From assembly GCF_031755915.1 (NCBI RefSeq), contig NC_083383.1, positions 25,460,501-25,524,500 on the forward strand: DNA of 64,000 nt, read 5' to 3'. Positions within the stretch are counted from its first letter, which is position 1. Every line of letters begins with the position of its first letter. Positions 24,924-35,461 of the stretch are shown piece by piece. A model generated the notes under the pieces. The model was not told the origin of the DNA, did not search any database, and worked only from the letters and a program-made list of their open reading frames with translations. A program made the position numbers and the translations under genes. The DNA is from Ziziphus jujuba (lineage: Eukaryota; Streptophyta; Magnoliopsida; Rosales; Rhamnaceae).

Positions 24924-27764
24924 ATGATAGAATCAAGAATGAGGAGAGGACTTCCACCTTTGAGGATCAATGAGGAGGAGTCCGTGGCATTCCATGGCGA
25001 TGCCCGAGCTACCGAGAGTGGAGACCAAGTGGACATGAGAGCTATTTTGGAGTCAATACAGCGGGTTAATGCTCAAGTTGAGTATGTGAATCAAAGAATG
25101 GGAAGACTAGAAGCCTCACAAGGAATGCTGAACACAAGAAATAGGTAAGAATTCCATGGAGGACGAGGAGGTCGCGAGAGACCGAGAGAGGAATTTGATG
25201 AGGAGCCATTCGGTGGTGACTTTGAGGAAGGTATGGACGAAACTTTTGCTGTCCAAGATAGAGCTGGCCGTGGAAGATATAGGAGGGAAGAAACAGATGA
25301 TAATCTTAGCAATATCAAGATCAACATCCCACCATTCATGGGAAAAAGTGACCCCGAAGCATATTTGGAGTGGGAAGAAAAGATGGAGATGATATTTGAC
25401 CGCTATAATTATTCGGAGGCTAAGAAGGTGAAATTGGCAGCAATAAAGTTTGGCCATTATGCACTCCAATGGTAGACCAATGAGCAAAACACCCGAAGGA
25501 GAGTTGGTGATGACTTGATTACTACATGGCGACAAATGAAAGGAGCCATAAGGAAGCGATTCGTACAATCACACTATCATAGGTTGCTGCATCAAAGACT
25601 TCAATCTTTATCTCAAGGACATGGATCCGTGGAGGATTATTACAAGGAGATGGAGATGCTTATGATGAGACTGAACTTGAATGAAGATAGGGAAGCAACC
25701 ATGGCAAGGTTTCTTGGTGGTTTGAATCGTGAAATAGCCAATCAACTAGAATTGCAACAATATGTGGAATTGGAGGAGATGTTGCATGTGGCTATTAAAT
25801 TAGAACATAAATTCAAGAGGAGGGGTGTAAGATCATGGTTTGGAGGTGTTTCCAACAGTGAAAGGTCCAATTTAAGTGGCTGGAGGAACAATCCCATCTA
25901 TGAAAGCAAGCCAAAGCCGAAAGTCAAAGAAGAAAGTTCAAACTGGCCAAGGAAGGAGACTAGAATCAAATCTGTCCAAGCACCAAAGAATGAGGTAAAA
26001 TTAGATCCTAAACCTTTTAGAACTCATGATGTTGTGTGTTTTAAGTGCCAGGGAGGAGGACACATTGCTATCCAATGCCCACATAGAAGAATCATGGTGT
26101 TAAAGGGCAATGACGAGCTAGAATCGGAAAGTGAAGAAAGTGAGGATGAAGCCAAGCAAGAGGAGGAGGACTTGGAGGATGAACCCGAAACCTTGCAAGC
26201 ATCCAATGCTGAATTAAACTTGCTTTCTAGGAGAGTACTTGCTGCATACAAAGATGAGGATGAAATTCAAAGAGAGAACATCTTCCACACCCGATGTGAA
26301 ATTCAAGGTAAGATTTGTAGTATGATTATTGATAGTAGAAGTTGTACTAATGTAATAAGTAACCTTGTAGTTGATAAATTGGGTTTAAAAACAATAAAAC
26401 ATCCTGAACCATATAGATTACAATGGCTTAATGATAGTGGTGAGATGAAAGTTAACAAACAAGCCAAAGTAAACTTTAATATAGGTAGATATGAGGATGT
26501 AGTTTTATGTGATATTGTACCCATGATTGCTGGACATATACTATTAGGTAGACCATGGCAATTTGATAAAGATGCTACTCATTTTGGTCGAGAAAATAGT
26601 ATTGTTTTCAGGTTTAAAGGAAAGAAGGTCAAGCTGGAACCATTATCTCCTAAAGAGGTTTACAAAGACCAATTACAAATGCAACAAAGGAGAGAAGCCG
26701 AAAAGCTCAAGGAAAAAGCAAGTATGGCACCAACGGCTTCACCATCCTTTCAAGAAGGTAAGAATGAGGTTGCTGATCAAGGTAAGGTTTCTAAGACTCA
26801 TATTGAGTGGAAAGATCAAGGAAAAACCGAAAGAGAGGGGAAAGAAAGTGGCAAACCCGAGAGCTTGGAGAAGGAAGGGAAATCCGAAGGTTTGCGTCAA
26901 TCCGAGAGAGAAAAAGAAAAAGAAAGAAAAGAAAGGTCAAGTAGCAACTTTTATTTGAGTTTAGGGGATATTAATAAGGTTATTGAGTGTAAGAAACCTT
27001 TGCTGGTCATGATTTATAAAGAAAATTATTTTAATGATCAAACTAACTTTGAAGAACTTGAGTTGCCAAGTTCAATGATTTCTTTTTTGAAGGAATTTGG
27101 AGACGTCTTCCCAAATGAAATTCCAAGTGGACTACCATTCAATCAAGAGGGAAAAGGTGAGCTTGCTGTCCAAGGTAAGTCTTCTAATACTCAGGTTGCG
27201 TGGAAAAATTTTAATAAAACCAAAATTGAGAAATTTGGTGCAAAAGCCGAGAGTGAGGAAGGTGAGATGACCGTGAGTGAGAAAGGAAAAGGAAGACAAG
27301 AAAGGAAAAATATAAATTTTTATCTTAGCTTTGGTGATGTTAATAAAGTAATTATGAATAAGAAATCATTGCTGACCATGAATTTTAAAGATACTTATTT
27401 AAAGATTTCTTTATTGCATAGAACTTTATCTGCATTGTTGAGAGCTTTACGTAGTGGAAATTTGAAAATTTGGGAAATATTGTTTGCTAACTTTAAAAAG
27501 TGTAATTTTTACCATAATGAGCATGTATTTCTAGATTTTGTTGTAATAGTGTTTGACCCAGGAGAATTGGTTTGGTTGCATTTAAGGAAGGAAAGATTTC
27601 CCAAACAAAAGAAATCAAAACTCATGCCGAGAGGTGATGGACCTTTTCAAGTTTGGGAGAGGATAAACGACAATGCCTACAAACTTGATCTACCGGGTGA
27701 GTATAATGTTAGTGCCACCTTCAATGTTGCTGATTTATCTCCTTCTGCTGCAGGTGATGACTTC

Positions 27765-27780
27765 GATTTGAGGACAAATC
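27765..27780 (+). other. Pre-polypurine hairpin with AGGA loop
   Basis: GATTTG, loop AGGA, CAAATC, a perfect 6-bp stem inside the coding frame (residues DLRTN) and 10-20 bp before the polypurine tract. It is the counterpart of the non-coding hairpin at 40044-40063. Confidence 0.7.
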
Positions 27781-27787
27781 CTTTTCA

Positions 27788-27797
27788 AGAGGAGGGG
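27788..27797 (+). other. Polypurine tract
   Basis: AGAGGAGGGG directly precedes the 3' LTR, as expected for the plus-strand primer. It also lies within the mosaic frame. Confidence 0.8.
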
Positions 27798-28934
27798 AAT
27801 GATGTGATTCCGCCCGAGCCCGTTCAACCGATAACCCGCTGGGGTGCTGACTCGACATGGATGAAGACTAGGCCAATCACAAGAGCTCAAATTAAGAGAT
27901 TTAAGGAAAACCTGGGGGTCTTTATACAGGGGGTAATCAATCTCAACAGAGCTTGTCCATACTTGAAGATACAAAGCCTATCCTAAGCATCCAAGTGGTG
28001 GAAGCCGATACGGACCCGGATGACGGTTTTGGTACATTTTTGGAGTTCGAGAAGCATGAAATGGTTCCAATACTTTATGGGTTCAATAAATATGCCTAAG
28101 AGGTCATGGAATCAAGTTAAATCAGCCTCAAATGCAATCAAAAAGGGCTTGTACGGACAACATCAACAATTTGGCCGAATTTGCTGTATTGCTTGCTGGC
28201 TTTACTGTATTTTACTGTATTAGCCTTTTCTTATTTTTCCAAGCATGGGCAACATGTGGGACTTCGTATTCAGCTTATTTGGCATCCTAAAAAGAATCTA
28301 GAAGCTGATTTGAAGCTCAAATAGGTCAAAGATTGATCAAAGTTAACTTGATCAAAAGGCTAGCATTTTTAGTTTCCTAATTTGTTTTTACTTTTTGTTT
28401 TAGGAAACTACCATTACTTTTTGGCTTTTATTTATTTATTTTCTGGACAAATAACTTTAGGAAGGTTTTTATTTTATTCTTTCCATTGTAAATTAATTAA
28501 TTCCTAATTTAATATAAAGGAATTAATTAATCAAACTTAGATTAGAAAAGGAAGTATAGTTTCGGCCAACTAGGTTTCTTTATGTGTGGTGGCCGGTTTT
28601 CTTTATGTTCTAGGGTTTTATTTCGTGGCTTTGTAGCCTATTTAAAGGCTTATTTTTCAATAAGAATACAACTTTGATTTGATTGAGAAAATACTTGTGA
28701 GATTAATTATCTCTTTGTTCTTTGAGAACACCTAAAACACCATTAGAGAATTGGTTGTTTTAGCTTGACTTATCAATAAGTTTTCCATCCCCTATTGTGG
28801 CGTCTACATTATACCAAGGTTTCTAACCACAGGTTGGTTAGGGGTTGAGGTCCATTCCATTAGAACTTGAACTTAATTGAGATCCGGGCTAATATAATAC
28901 GGGTTTAGGAGCAGGTCGTCCTAGGTTCGTATCA
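27798..28934 (+). repeat. 3' LTR of the non-autonomous element
   Basis: 1137 bp, starting AATGATGTG and ending GTTCGTATCA, followed by target duplication ATAGTC. The mosaic ORF reads into it as far as 27986. Confidence 0.88.
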
Positions 28935-29211
28935 ATAGTCTTTCCTTAAGTGTTTCGGCAGTGCCCAAAGGAATCACATTCCATCCCTTTAAATAGCCCA
29001 ATATAATATCAATTACAGAGTCTACAATCAATAAGAAAACTATCTAGGCTTGAAGGTTTTTGGTAATGAATTTTACCATTGCCAACTGTCCACTGTTCAG
29101 AACTCTGAATGTGACAACCTCTCTAGTAATGACCATTGCTACTGCTCACTACCAACTATTCGAGGCCCTAAGTGTGACTATCTTTCTAAGACATATTGTC
29201 TCTAGGACTAT
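28935..29211 (-). pseudogene. Second piece of the old nested element (gag C-terminal part)
   Basis: It continues the piece ending at 22618 across the insertion. On the minus strand near 28990 a zinc-knuckle-like stretch (ECDSFGHCRN) is visible. The rest is the poorly conserved Gag linker. It begins with ATAGTC and ends with ACTAT, the duplications of two different insertions. Confidence 0.55.
29207..29211 (+). other. Target-site duplication ACTAT (left)
   Basis: ACTAT here and at 32203-32207 flanks the solo LTR. Confidence 0.9.
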
Positions 29212-32202
29212 TGTAACACCCCGTCCCAAATCGCACCGGAATCCGTGCACGTTGACCGAGGTTGACCGTTGACCGTTGACCGAAGGGGGTCAAAAGTTGA
29301 CTTTTAGACTCGGTGGGAATTTCGAGATGACTAGGGCACCCTGGCGAAGTGCACGATGCCACGAGTTCGTAGACTGGTAGCACGTCGAAAACGGAGCTAC
29401 GGTTTGAAAGTTATGGACGAAACAAGTTGCGGTCCAAACTGTCCAAGGGGTGCCGGAGTTGACTTTTTGTTTATGGGGAATTGAGCTTTGACTCATGCAT
29501 GGTTGTGAAGTGCTCGTCGATACGAGTTCACAGACTAGCGGCACGCTCAAAAGGGACATCCGGTTAAAAAGTTATGGACGTTTGAAGTTTACCGGATACC
29601 GTATTATTTTAATATTTTTTTTTGGGTCGGTGAACAGTGAAACACCACGTGTCAGTTTCTGATTGGTCCACGTGGCATGAACAGTGTCATGCAGGGGTTT
29701 TATTTGTTAAAACACTCGGGGAAGAGAGAGAAAGAGAGAGAAGAGAGAGAAAGAGAGAGAGGAGAGAGAAAGAGAGAGAGAGAGAGCCACCGCCGGCCAC
29801 CGGATTTTGCCACTGTTCCGGCCGAGTTACTGTACACGCGCCGGACAGAAAGCTTTCCCACCTCATTTCTGGCAAAACCTCCAAATTTCACGGCGAACGG
29901 CCGCCGGACGCGCCCGGATCGGACGTCCGAAGTTTGGCGGCGATTTTTCCCCTCCACCGCCGGCCACCGCGAATCGGCACTGTTCCGGCCATTTTCCGGC
30001 CACACGCGCCTGACAGCCTTGATCCTCTCCTCAAGTCCGGCCTACCCACCAAAAATCACGGCCATCGGACCACCGACGCGCCGGGATCGGAGCGTTTTCC
30101 GGCGAGGGGTCGAAAATCTTCAAACGGTGATTTCTCCGCCGTTCGACCTCCGTTTTGCTCACCGTCGGTCCCGTTGGATTGCTCTCCTCACGATCTACAA
30201 ATCTGCAAAATTTCACAGCAAACGGCCACTGTCGGAAATTACTGTTCCGGCGACGGTTGCCGGTGACGTGGCGGCCCGCCGGAAATTACTGTTCCGGCGA
30301 GTACCCGAAAATTCCGGCCAGCTCCAGTCCGCAGTGTTCGACCTCCTGAACCCAAATCCGACTTCCGTTTCCACCAATTCGCGACGGTTTGGGAGAATTG
30401 CAGAGCCGAAACCCGAAAAGCTTCCCGATAAAATTCCGACCCCGTCGGGTACGATCATCGGAAATTAAGACCGGATCTGTGATTAGCATCACTCGAGCTT
30501 CGATTCGGTATATAATTCGTAAATTTTAGTTATCGTTTGTGTTTTGACCCCCCGGGTACCGGGTATTATTTACCCGAATAAAATATTAATTTATTTGACT
30601 GTCTGTGAATTTTGTTCTAGGAGCACCGGTGAGTCGTAGAATTGATCCCGTAGTGGATCATGGGTTAATTGCGTGCTCCAGGTGAGTGACCCACCTTCAA
30701 ATTAATTTTGGGGAATTTAATTGATGAATATATTATGTGTGAATTAAATATTTGGAATTTAATTTCTATGTGCCAAATATTTATTGGATTTATTGTAGAA
30801 TTATTTATGAATTTATTGGATTTAAGAAAATGCGAATTCTACAAATTTATGCCGTGTGGAATTATTTTATGGTTTTGAGGATTTTGAAATTGGTGTGGTT
30901 TTAATGGTAAATTGGGCACGATTTGATTTTTAAATATTTCAAGGAAAATATTTGGTTATGTTGGTGATTTCAATTTTTATGAAATATGCCCATAAAATAT
31001 TATGGGATTTGATTATGATATTTCGAGAAATTATTTATGCTTGGAAAAAATGTGGATATTTGAATTGATGGATTTGAAAGTTGGTGGATTTGAAAATCAT
31101 GGAATTTATGGCATTGATTACAAAGAAATTGTGGGAAAATTCCCGGTTCAAGCGGATGGATTATGCCCGCTATGCTTATGAAAAATGTGAAATTTGTTTT
31201 ATGATTTAAATTTATGGATTTTATAATTTTTAGATGCACCGTGCACGTACTGGTGTTCTGATTATGTGATATGGTATATGTGATATGGTTAGTGTGCACA
31301 CGGTTATGATTAGCGCGCAGGTGGGTGTGAGTAGCGCGCGGTTGATATTATGAGGGTGTCCTGTGGATGCCATCGGAGAGGGCGGCCACCCCCCTTTGGC
31401 CGGGACACCAGGTTAGCAGCGGCGCTGTGGGACGCCACGCGACCGTATGCCGGTTTCTTTCTATAACCTCCTGTCTGGCGGTACCTTGGGACGCTGGGTA
31501 CTGTTGGCGCCACTGGTATATAGTGGGTGCATCAAATGATTTTCAGAACTGTGTTTTAAAAATAAAATGTTTGGAAACTGAATTGGAATTAAAAATATAA
31601 TTGTTACCGCTTCTGGTATTTAATTGATGTCTTGGTTTTCGGGGAATATGGATAAAGGGTTTTGTGAAATTGTTTTAAAAGGGGAACCTTTCCAACTGAG
31701 AGAATTGTAAGGGTTTTGAGAGAAAATATTATTTCCAAATAATTATTATTTATACTTATTACTGTGATATTATATGGTATAGTAGTAGGGTCGCTCACTG
31801 AGATGATTAGCATCTCACACTTTTAAATTCCGTTCCTCTAGGTACCAGGTTGTCGGTGTTCATTCGGAGCGGACTTGATCTTCCTCGCTGTTTTAGTTCG
31901 GCAGTACCCGTTTATTCTTTTATTGCAGTTGTAATATTTCTTTCACTCTTGTTGTATTTATTATGCACTGGATTACTGTATTTATTTTTTTTAAGTGCTG
32001 CAAGTTGTGGAATCGATTTGTAGTACTGTGGGAGGAATAAGGGGATAATTTTAGAAGTGTGTTTTCAGTGCAGGGAATTTTGTGGTAAGTAAATCTCTTA
32101 GGGGAGGCTCTGCCGGATTTTCCGTTGGAAGATTCGGTAGGGTTTCCCTGGGATCAGGGCTGTCTAGGGTTCCGGGGAAGGAATTCTGGACGGGTCCTGA
32201 CA
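29212..32202 (+). repeat. Solo LTR A of the Tekay-type family
   Basis: It starts TGTAACACCCC and ends GGTCCTGACA, 2991 bp, with perfect ACTAT duplications. An element here was therefore reduced to one LTR by recombination between its LTRs. The first half resembles LTRs B and C, the end resembles D and E, and the 30541-30681 segment matches neither. Regulatory content: W-box cluster 29252-29292, twin G-boxes 29646-29651 and 29669-29674, GA-type purine tract 29721-29786, TATATAA 30509-30515. Confidence 0.93.
30621..30681 (+). other. 61-nt exon-like cassette with nested stems, variant A
   Basis: It is bounded by TTCTAG before and GTGAGT after, like an exon. The outer stem GGAGCAC (30620-30626) pairs with GTGCTCC (30673-30679). 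The inner stem TGATCC (30643-30648) pairs with GGATCA (30655-30660). The sequence differs from the other four LTRs, but length and pairing plan are the same. A third small hairpin, AGGTG with CACCT, follows. Confidence 0.65.
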
Positions 32203-32284
32203 ACTATGGCTGCCTCCTTGGAATCCTTTACTGCTTGATGTCCTTTAGAAAAAAACTATCTCTCTTGTACGACCCCTAACTAGG
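32203..32284 (-). pseudogene. Third piece of the old nested element
   Basis: These 82 bases lie between two insertions, begin with ACTAT and end with CTAGG. They are too short and decayed to show Gag motifs alone. Position between clear Gag pieces assigns them. Confidence 0.5.
32280..32284 (+). other. Target-site duplication CTAGG (left)
   Basis: CTAGG here and at 43113-43117 flanks the complete element. Confidence 0.93.
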
Positions 32285-32324
32285 TGTAACACCCCGTCCC
32301 GAATCGCACCGGAATCCGTGCACG

Positions 32325-32381
32325 TTGACCGAGGTTGACCGTTGACCGTTGACCGAAGGGGTCAAAGTTGACTTTTTGACT
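32325..32381 (+). promoter_or_regulatory. W-box cluster at the LTR start
   Basis: TTGACC at 32325, 32335, 32342 and 32349, GGTCAA (its complement) at 32360, and TTGACT at 32368 and 32376: seven cores in 57 bp. TTGAC[C/T] is the WRKY-factor site. The same cluster begins every LTR of this family here (29252, 40120, 43460 and 50283 regions). Confidence 0.65.
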
Positions 32382-32716
32382 CGGTGGGAATTTCGAGATG
32401 ACTAGGGCACCGTGGCGAAGTGCACGATGCCACGAGTTCGTAGACTGGTAGCACGTCGAAAACGGAGCTACGGTTTGAAAGTTATGGACGAAACAAGTTG
32501 CGGTCCAAACTGTCCAAGGGGTGCCGGAGTTGACTTTTTGTTTATGGGGAATTGAGCTTTGACTCATGCATGGTTGTGAAGTGCTCGTCGATACGAGTTC
32601 ACAGACTAGCGGCACGCTCAAAACGGACATCCGGTTAAAAAGTTATGGACGTTTGAAGTTTACCGGATACCGTATTATTTTAATATTTTTTTTTGGGTCG
32701 GTGAACAGTGAAACAC

Positions 32717-32745
32717 CACGTGTCAGTTTCTGATTGGTCCACGTG
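32717..32745 (+). promoter_or_regulatory. Twin G-boxes with CCAAT-type motif
   Basis: CACGTG at 32717-32722 and 32740-32745, with GATTGG between them. CACGTG is bound by plant bZIP and bHLH factors. The pair is kept in all five LTRs, whereas the GATTGG is changed to GAGTGG in LTRs D and E. Confidence 0.6.
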
Positions 32746-33567
32746 GCATGAACAGTGTCATGCAGGGGTTTTATTTGTTAAAACACTCGGGGAAGAGAGA
32801 GAAAGAGAGAGAAGAGAGAGAAAGAGAGAGAGGAGAGAGAAAGAGCCACCGCCGGCCACCGGATTTTGCCACTGTTCCGGCCGAGTTACTGTACACGCGC
32901 CGGACAGAAAGCTTTCCCACCTCATTTCCGGCAAAACCTCCAAATTTCACGGCGAACGGCCGCCGGACGCGCCCGGATCGGACGTCCGAAGTTTGGCGGC
33001 GATTTTTCCCCTCCACCGCCGGCCACCGCGAATCGGCACTATTCCGGCCGATAAACAGTACACGCGCCTGACAGCCTTGATCCTCTCCTCAAGTCCGGCC
33101 TACCCACCAAAAATCACGACCATCGGACCACCGACGCGCCGGGATCGGAGCGTTTTCCGGCGAGGGGTCAAAAATCTTCAAACGGTGATTTCTCCGCCGT
33201 CCGACCTCCGTTTTGCTCACCGTCGGTCCCGTTGGATTGCTCTCCTCACGATCTACAAATCTGCAAAATTTCACAGCAAACGGCCACCGTCGGAAATTAC
33301 TGTTCCGGCGACGGTTGCCGGTGACGTGGCGGCCCGCCGGAAATCACTGTTCCGGCGAGTACCCCGAAAATTCCGGCCAGCTCCAGTCCGCAGTGTTCGA
33401 CCTCCTGAACCCAAATCCGACTTCCGTTTCCACCAATTCGCGACGGTTTGGGAGAATTGCAAAGCCGAAACCCGAAAAGCTTCCCGATAAAATTCCGACC
33501 CCGTCGGGTACGATCATCGGAAATTAAGACCGGATCTGTGATTAGCATCACTCGAGCTTCGATTCGG

Positions 33568-33574
33568 TATATAA
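33568..33574 (+). promoter_or_regulatory. Likely LTR TATA box
   Basis: TATATAA at the change from GC-rich to AT-rich sequence, in the context CGGTATATAATTCG. It is conserved in all five LTRs and is the best candidate for the U3 promoter. The start site itself cannot be read from sequence. Confidence 0.6.
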
Positions 33575-33680
33575 TTCGTAAATTTTAGTTATCGTTTGGT
33601 GTTCGCTCCTCGGGTACCCATTTGGGGATTACCCGAATAAAATATTAATATTTGTGGTTTTGGTACTGTGGATGTTTTAG

Positions 33681-33741
33681 GTGCACGTGCAAGTAGCGGA
33701 GTCGATCCTGCGGAGGATCTTGATTGAGATACGTGCACAAG
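33681..33741 (+). other. 61-nt exon-like cassette with nested stems, variant B
   Basis: It is bounded by TTTTAG before and GTGAGT after. The outer stem GTGCACGT (33681-33688) pairs with ACGTGCAC (33731-33738). The inner stem GATCCT (33704-33709) pairs with AGGATC (33714-33719) around loop GCGG. A third hairpin, AAGGTG with CACCTT, follows. Function unknown: a small exon, a packaging or dimerisation signal, or a translation control structure are all possible. Confidence 0.65.
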
Positions 33742-34368
33742 GTGAGTGACCCACCTTCAAATTAATTTTGGGGAATTTAATTGATGAATATATTATGTGT
33801 GAATTAAATATTTGGAATTTAATTTCTATGTGCCAAATATTTATTGGATTTATTGTAGAATTATTTATGAATTTATTGGATTTAAGAAAATGCGAATTCT
33901 ACAAATTTATGCCGTGTGGAATTATTTTATGGTTTTGAGGATTTTGAAATTGGTGTGGTTTTAATGGTAAATTGGGCACGATTTGATTTTCAAATATTTC
34001 AAGGAAAATATTTGGTTATGTTGGTGATTTCAATTTTTATGAAATATACCCATAAAATATTATGGGATTTGATTATGATATTTCGAGAAATTATTTATGC
34101 TTGGAAAAAATGTGGATATTTGAATTGATGGATTTGGGAGTTGGTGGATTTGAAAATCATGGGATTTATGGTATTAATTATAAGGAAATTGTGGAGAATT
34201 TCCCGGTTCAAGCGGATGGATTATGCCCGCTATGTTTATGAAAAATGTGAAATTTGTTTTATAATTTAAATTGTGGATTTTATGATTTTTAGATGCACCG
34301 TGCACGTACTGGTGTTCTGATTATGTGATATGGTATATGTGATATGGATATTGTGCACACGGATATGA

Positions 34369-34590
34369 TTAGCGCGCAGGTGGGTGTGAGTAGCGCGCAG
34401 GTGATATTATGAGGGTGTCCTGTGGATGCCATCGGAGAGGGTGGCCACCCCCCATTGGCCGGGACACCAGGTTAGCAGCGGCGCAGTGGGACGCCACGCG
34501 ACCGTATGCCGGTTTCTTTCTATAACCTCCTGTCTGGCGGTACCTTGGGACGCTGGGTACTGTTGGCGCCACTGGTATATAGTGGGTGCA
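34369..34590. other. Conserved GC-rich island in the LTR
   Basis: A GC-rich block within the AT-rich downstream half of the LTR, with a stem GGTGTCC and GGACACC and repeated GCGCGCAG motifs. Both strands show an open frame of 67-77 codons (for example + 34426-34659 and - 34572-34369) that is intact in all five LTRs. High sequence identity alone could explain that. The counterpart in LTR A is about 31310-31530. Confidence 0.5.
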
Positions 34591-35318
34591 TCAAATGATT
34601 TTCAGAACTGTGTTTTAAAAATAAAATGTTTGGAAACTGTATTGGAATTAAAAATATAATATTACTGTTCTGGTATTTAATTGATGTCTTGGTTTTCGGG
34701 AAATATGAATAAAGGGTTTTGTGAAAATGTTTTAAAAGGGGAACCTTTCCAACTGAGAGAATTGTAAGGGTTTTGAGAGACATTATTATTTCCAAATAAT
34801 TATTATTTATATACTTATTACCGTGGTATGATAGTGTAGAGTAGTAGGGTCGCTCACTGAGATGATTAGCATCTCACACTCTTAAATTCCGTTCCTCTAG
34901 GTACCAGGTTGTCGGTGTTCACTCGGAGCGGACTCGATCTTCCTCGCTGTATTTGTTCGTGCAGTACCTTGTTCTTCTTTTACTGCAGTTGTAATATTTC
35001 GTTCACTTTTGCTGTATTCTGTATTTTGTAGTACTTCATAAAGCTCTGTATACTGTATGGGACACTTATGTATTTGTATTGCACTGGATTACTGTATTTT
35101 TATTTTGGAGTGCTGAAATTTGTGGAACCAGTTCGTCGTACTGTGGGAGGAATAAGGGAACAATTATAGAAGTGTGTTTTCAGTGCAGGAAATTTTGTGG
35201 TAAGTCCATCCCTTAGGGGAGGTTCTGCCGGATCTTCCACAGAAGGGTCCGGTAGGGTTTCCCTGGGATCAGGGCTTGTCTAGGGTTCCGGTGGGAAACT
35301 TTGGACGGGTCCTGACAG

Positions 35319-35331
35319 TTGGTATCAGAGC
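35319..35331 (+). other. Primer-binding site, initiator tRNA-Met
   Basis: TTGGTATCAGAGC starts two bases after the 5' LTR, the standard minus-strand primer site of many plant LTR elements. Confidence 0.92.
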
Positions 35332-35461
35332 ATAGGTTCTTGTAATCCTAAGGGACTGTGCATTGCTGTACAACCCATCCGTAAATTCCTTCCTTTTGTA
35401 ATCGTGCTTAAGTGTCCCTGTTTCTAAACTCTTGTTTGTTTCTTCAGTTTAATCGACTACG

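Larger units (their letters stand above)
24924..27986 (+). pseudogene. Mosaic Gag-protease-integrase tail ORF, two in-frame UAG stops
   Basis: One frame of 1020 codons is interrupted only by UAG at codon 75 (25146-25148) and codon 184 (25473-25475). After the second stop it is open for over 800 codons. Gag follows the [15 protein letters not shown] type (codons about 236-300). The zinc knuckle C-x2-C-x4-H-x4-C is at 26037-26078. A protease-like stretch at about 26320-26600 has IIDSRSC where active enzymes have D-S/T-G, so activity is doubtful. Acidic and Lys/Glu-rich linkers carry a duplicated [10 protein letters not shown] module. Then come the start of a reverse transcriptase ([14 protein letters not shown]), joined scraps ([23 protein letters not shown]) and the integrase tail ([15 protein letters not shown]). 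The last 63 codons or so lie in the 3' LTR. The second stop falls where related Gags have a second Trp, consistent with TGG to TAG. Confidence 0.8.
22619..28934 (+). mobile_element. Non-autonomous Ty3/gypsy element with a mosaic ORF
   Basis: Two 1137-bp LTRs flank an interior with a primer-binding site and one long frame (24924-27986) that encodes Gag, zinc knuckle and protease-like parts. Short joined scraps of reverse transcriptase and integrase and an integrase C-terminal tail follow. The polymerase, RNase H and integrase cores are absent. The element is flanked by ATAGTC duplications and sits inside the gag/protease of an older minus-strand element. The LTRs differ at roughly 3% of positions by eye, so it is older than the two elements at 32 and 43 kb. 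The Gag type and [19 protein letters not shown] tail suggest a chromovirus lineage outside Tekay, possibly CRM-like; this is inference. Confidence 0.88.
32285..35317 (+). repeat. 5' LTR B
   Basis: It starts TGTAACACCCC and ends CCTGACA, 3033 bp. A GA-type purine tract at 32792-32844 and a very GC-rich stretch up to about 33530 precede TATATAA (33568-33574). An AT-rich downstream part contains the GC-rich island at about 34370-34590. Confidence 0.95.

Noticed and set aside
29637..30468. Overlapping 209- and 263-codon plus-strand frames in LTR A, with similar ones in LTRs B-E
   Set aside because: They lie in the GC-rich part of the LTR upstream of the likely TATA box, several frames are open at once, and low-complexity Arg/Glu starts arise from the GA tract. 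No protein family is recognisable.
31367..31600. A 77-codon frame conserved in all five LTRs as a new small protein
   Set aside because: The copies are too similar for frame conservation to be informative, the opposite strand is equally open, and no start context or family supports it. Reported only as part of the GC-rich island.
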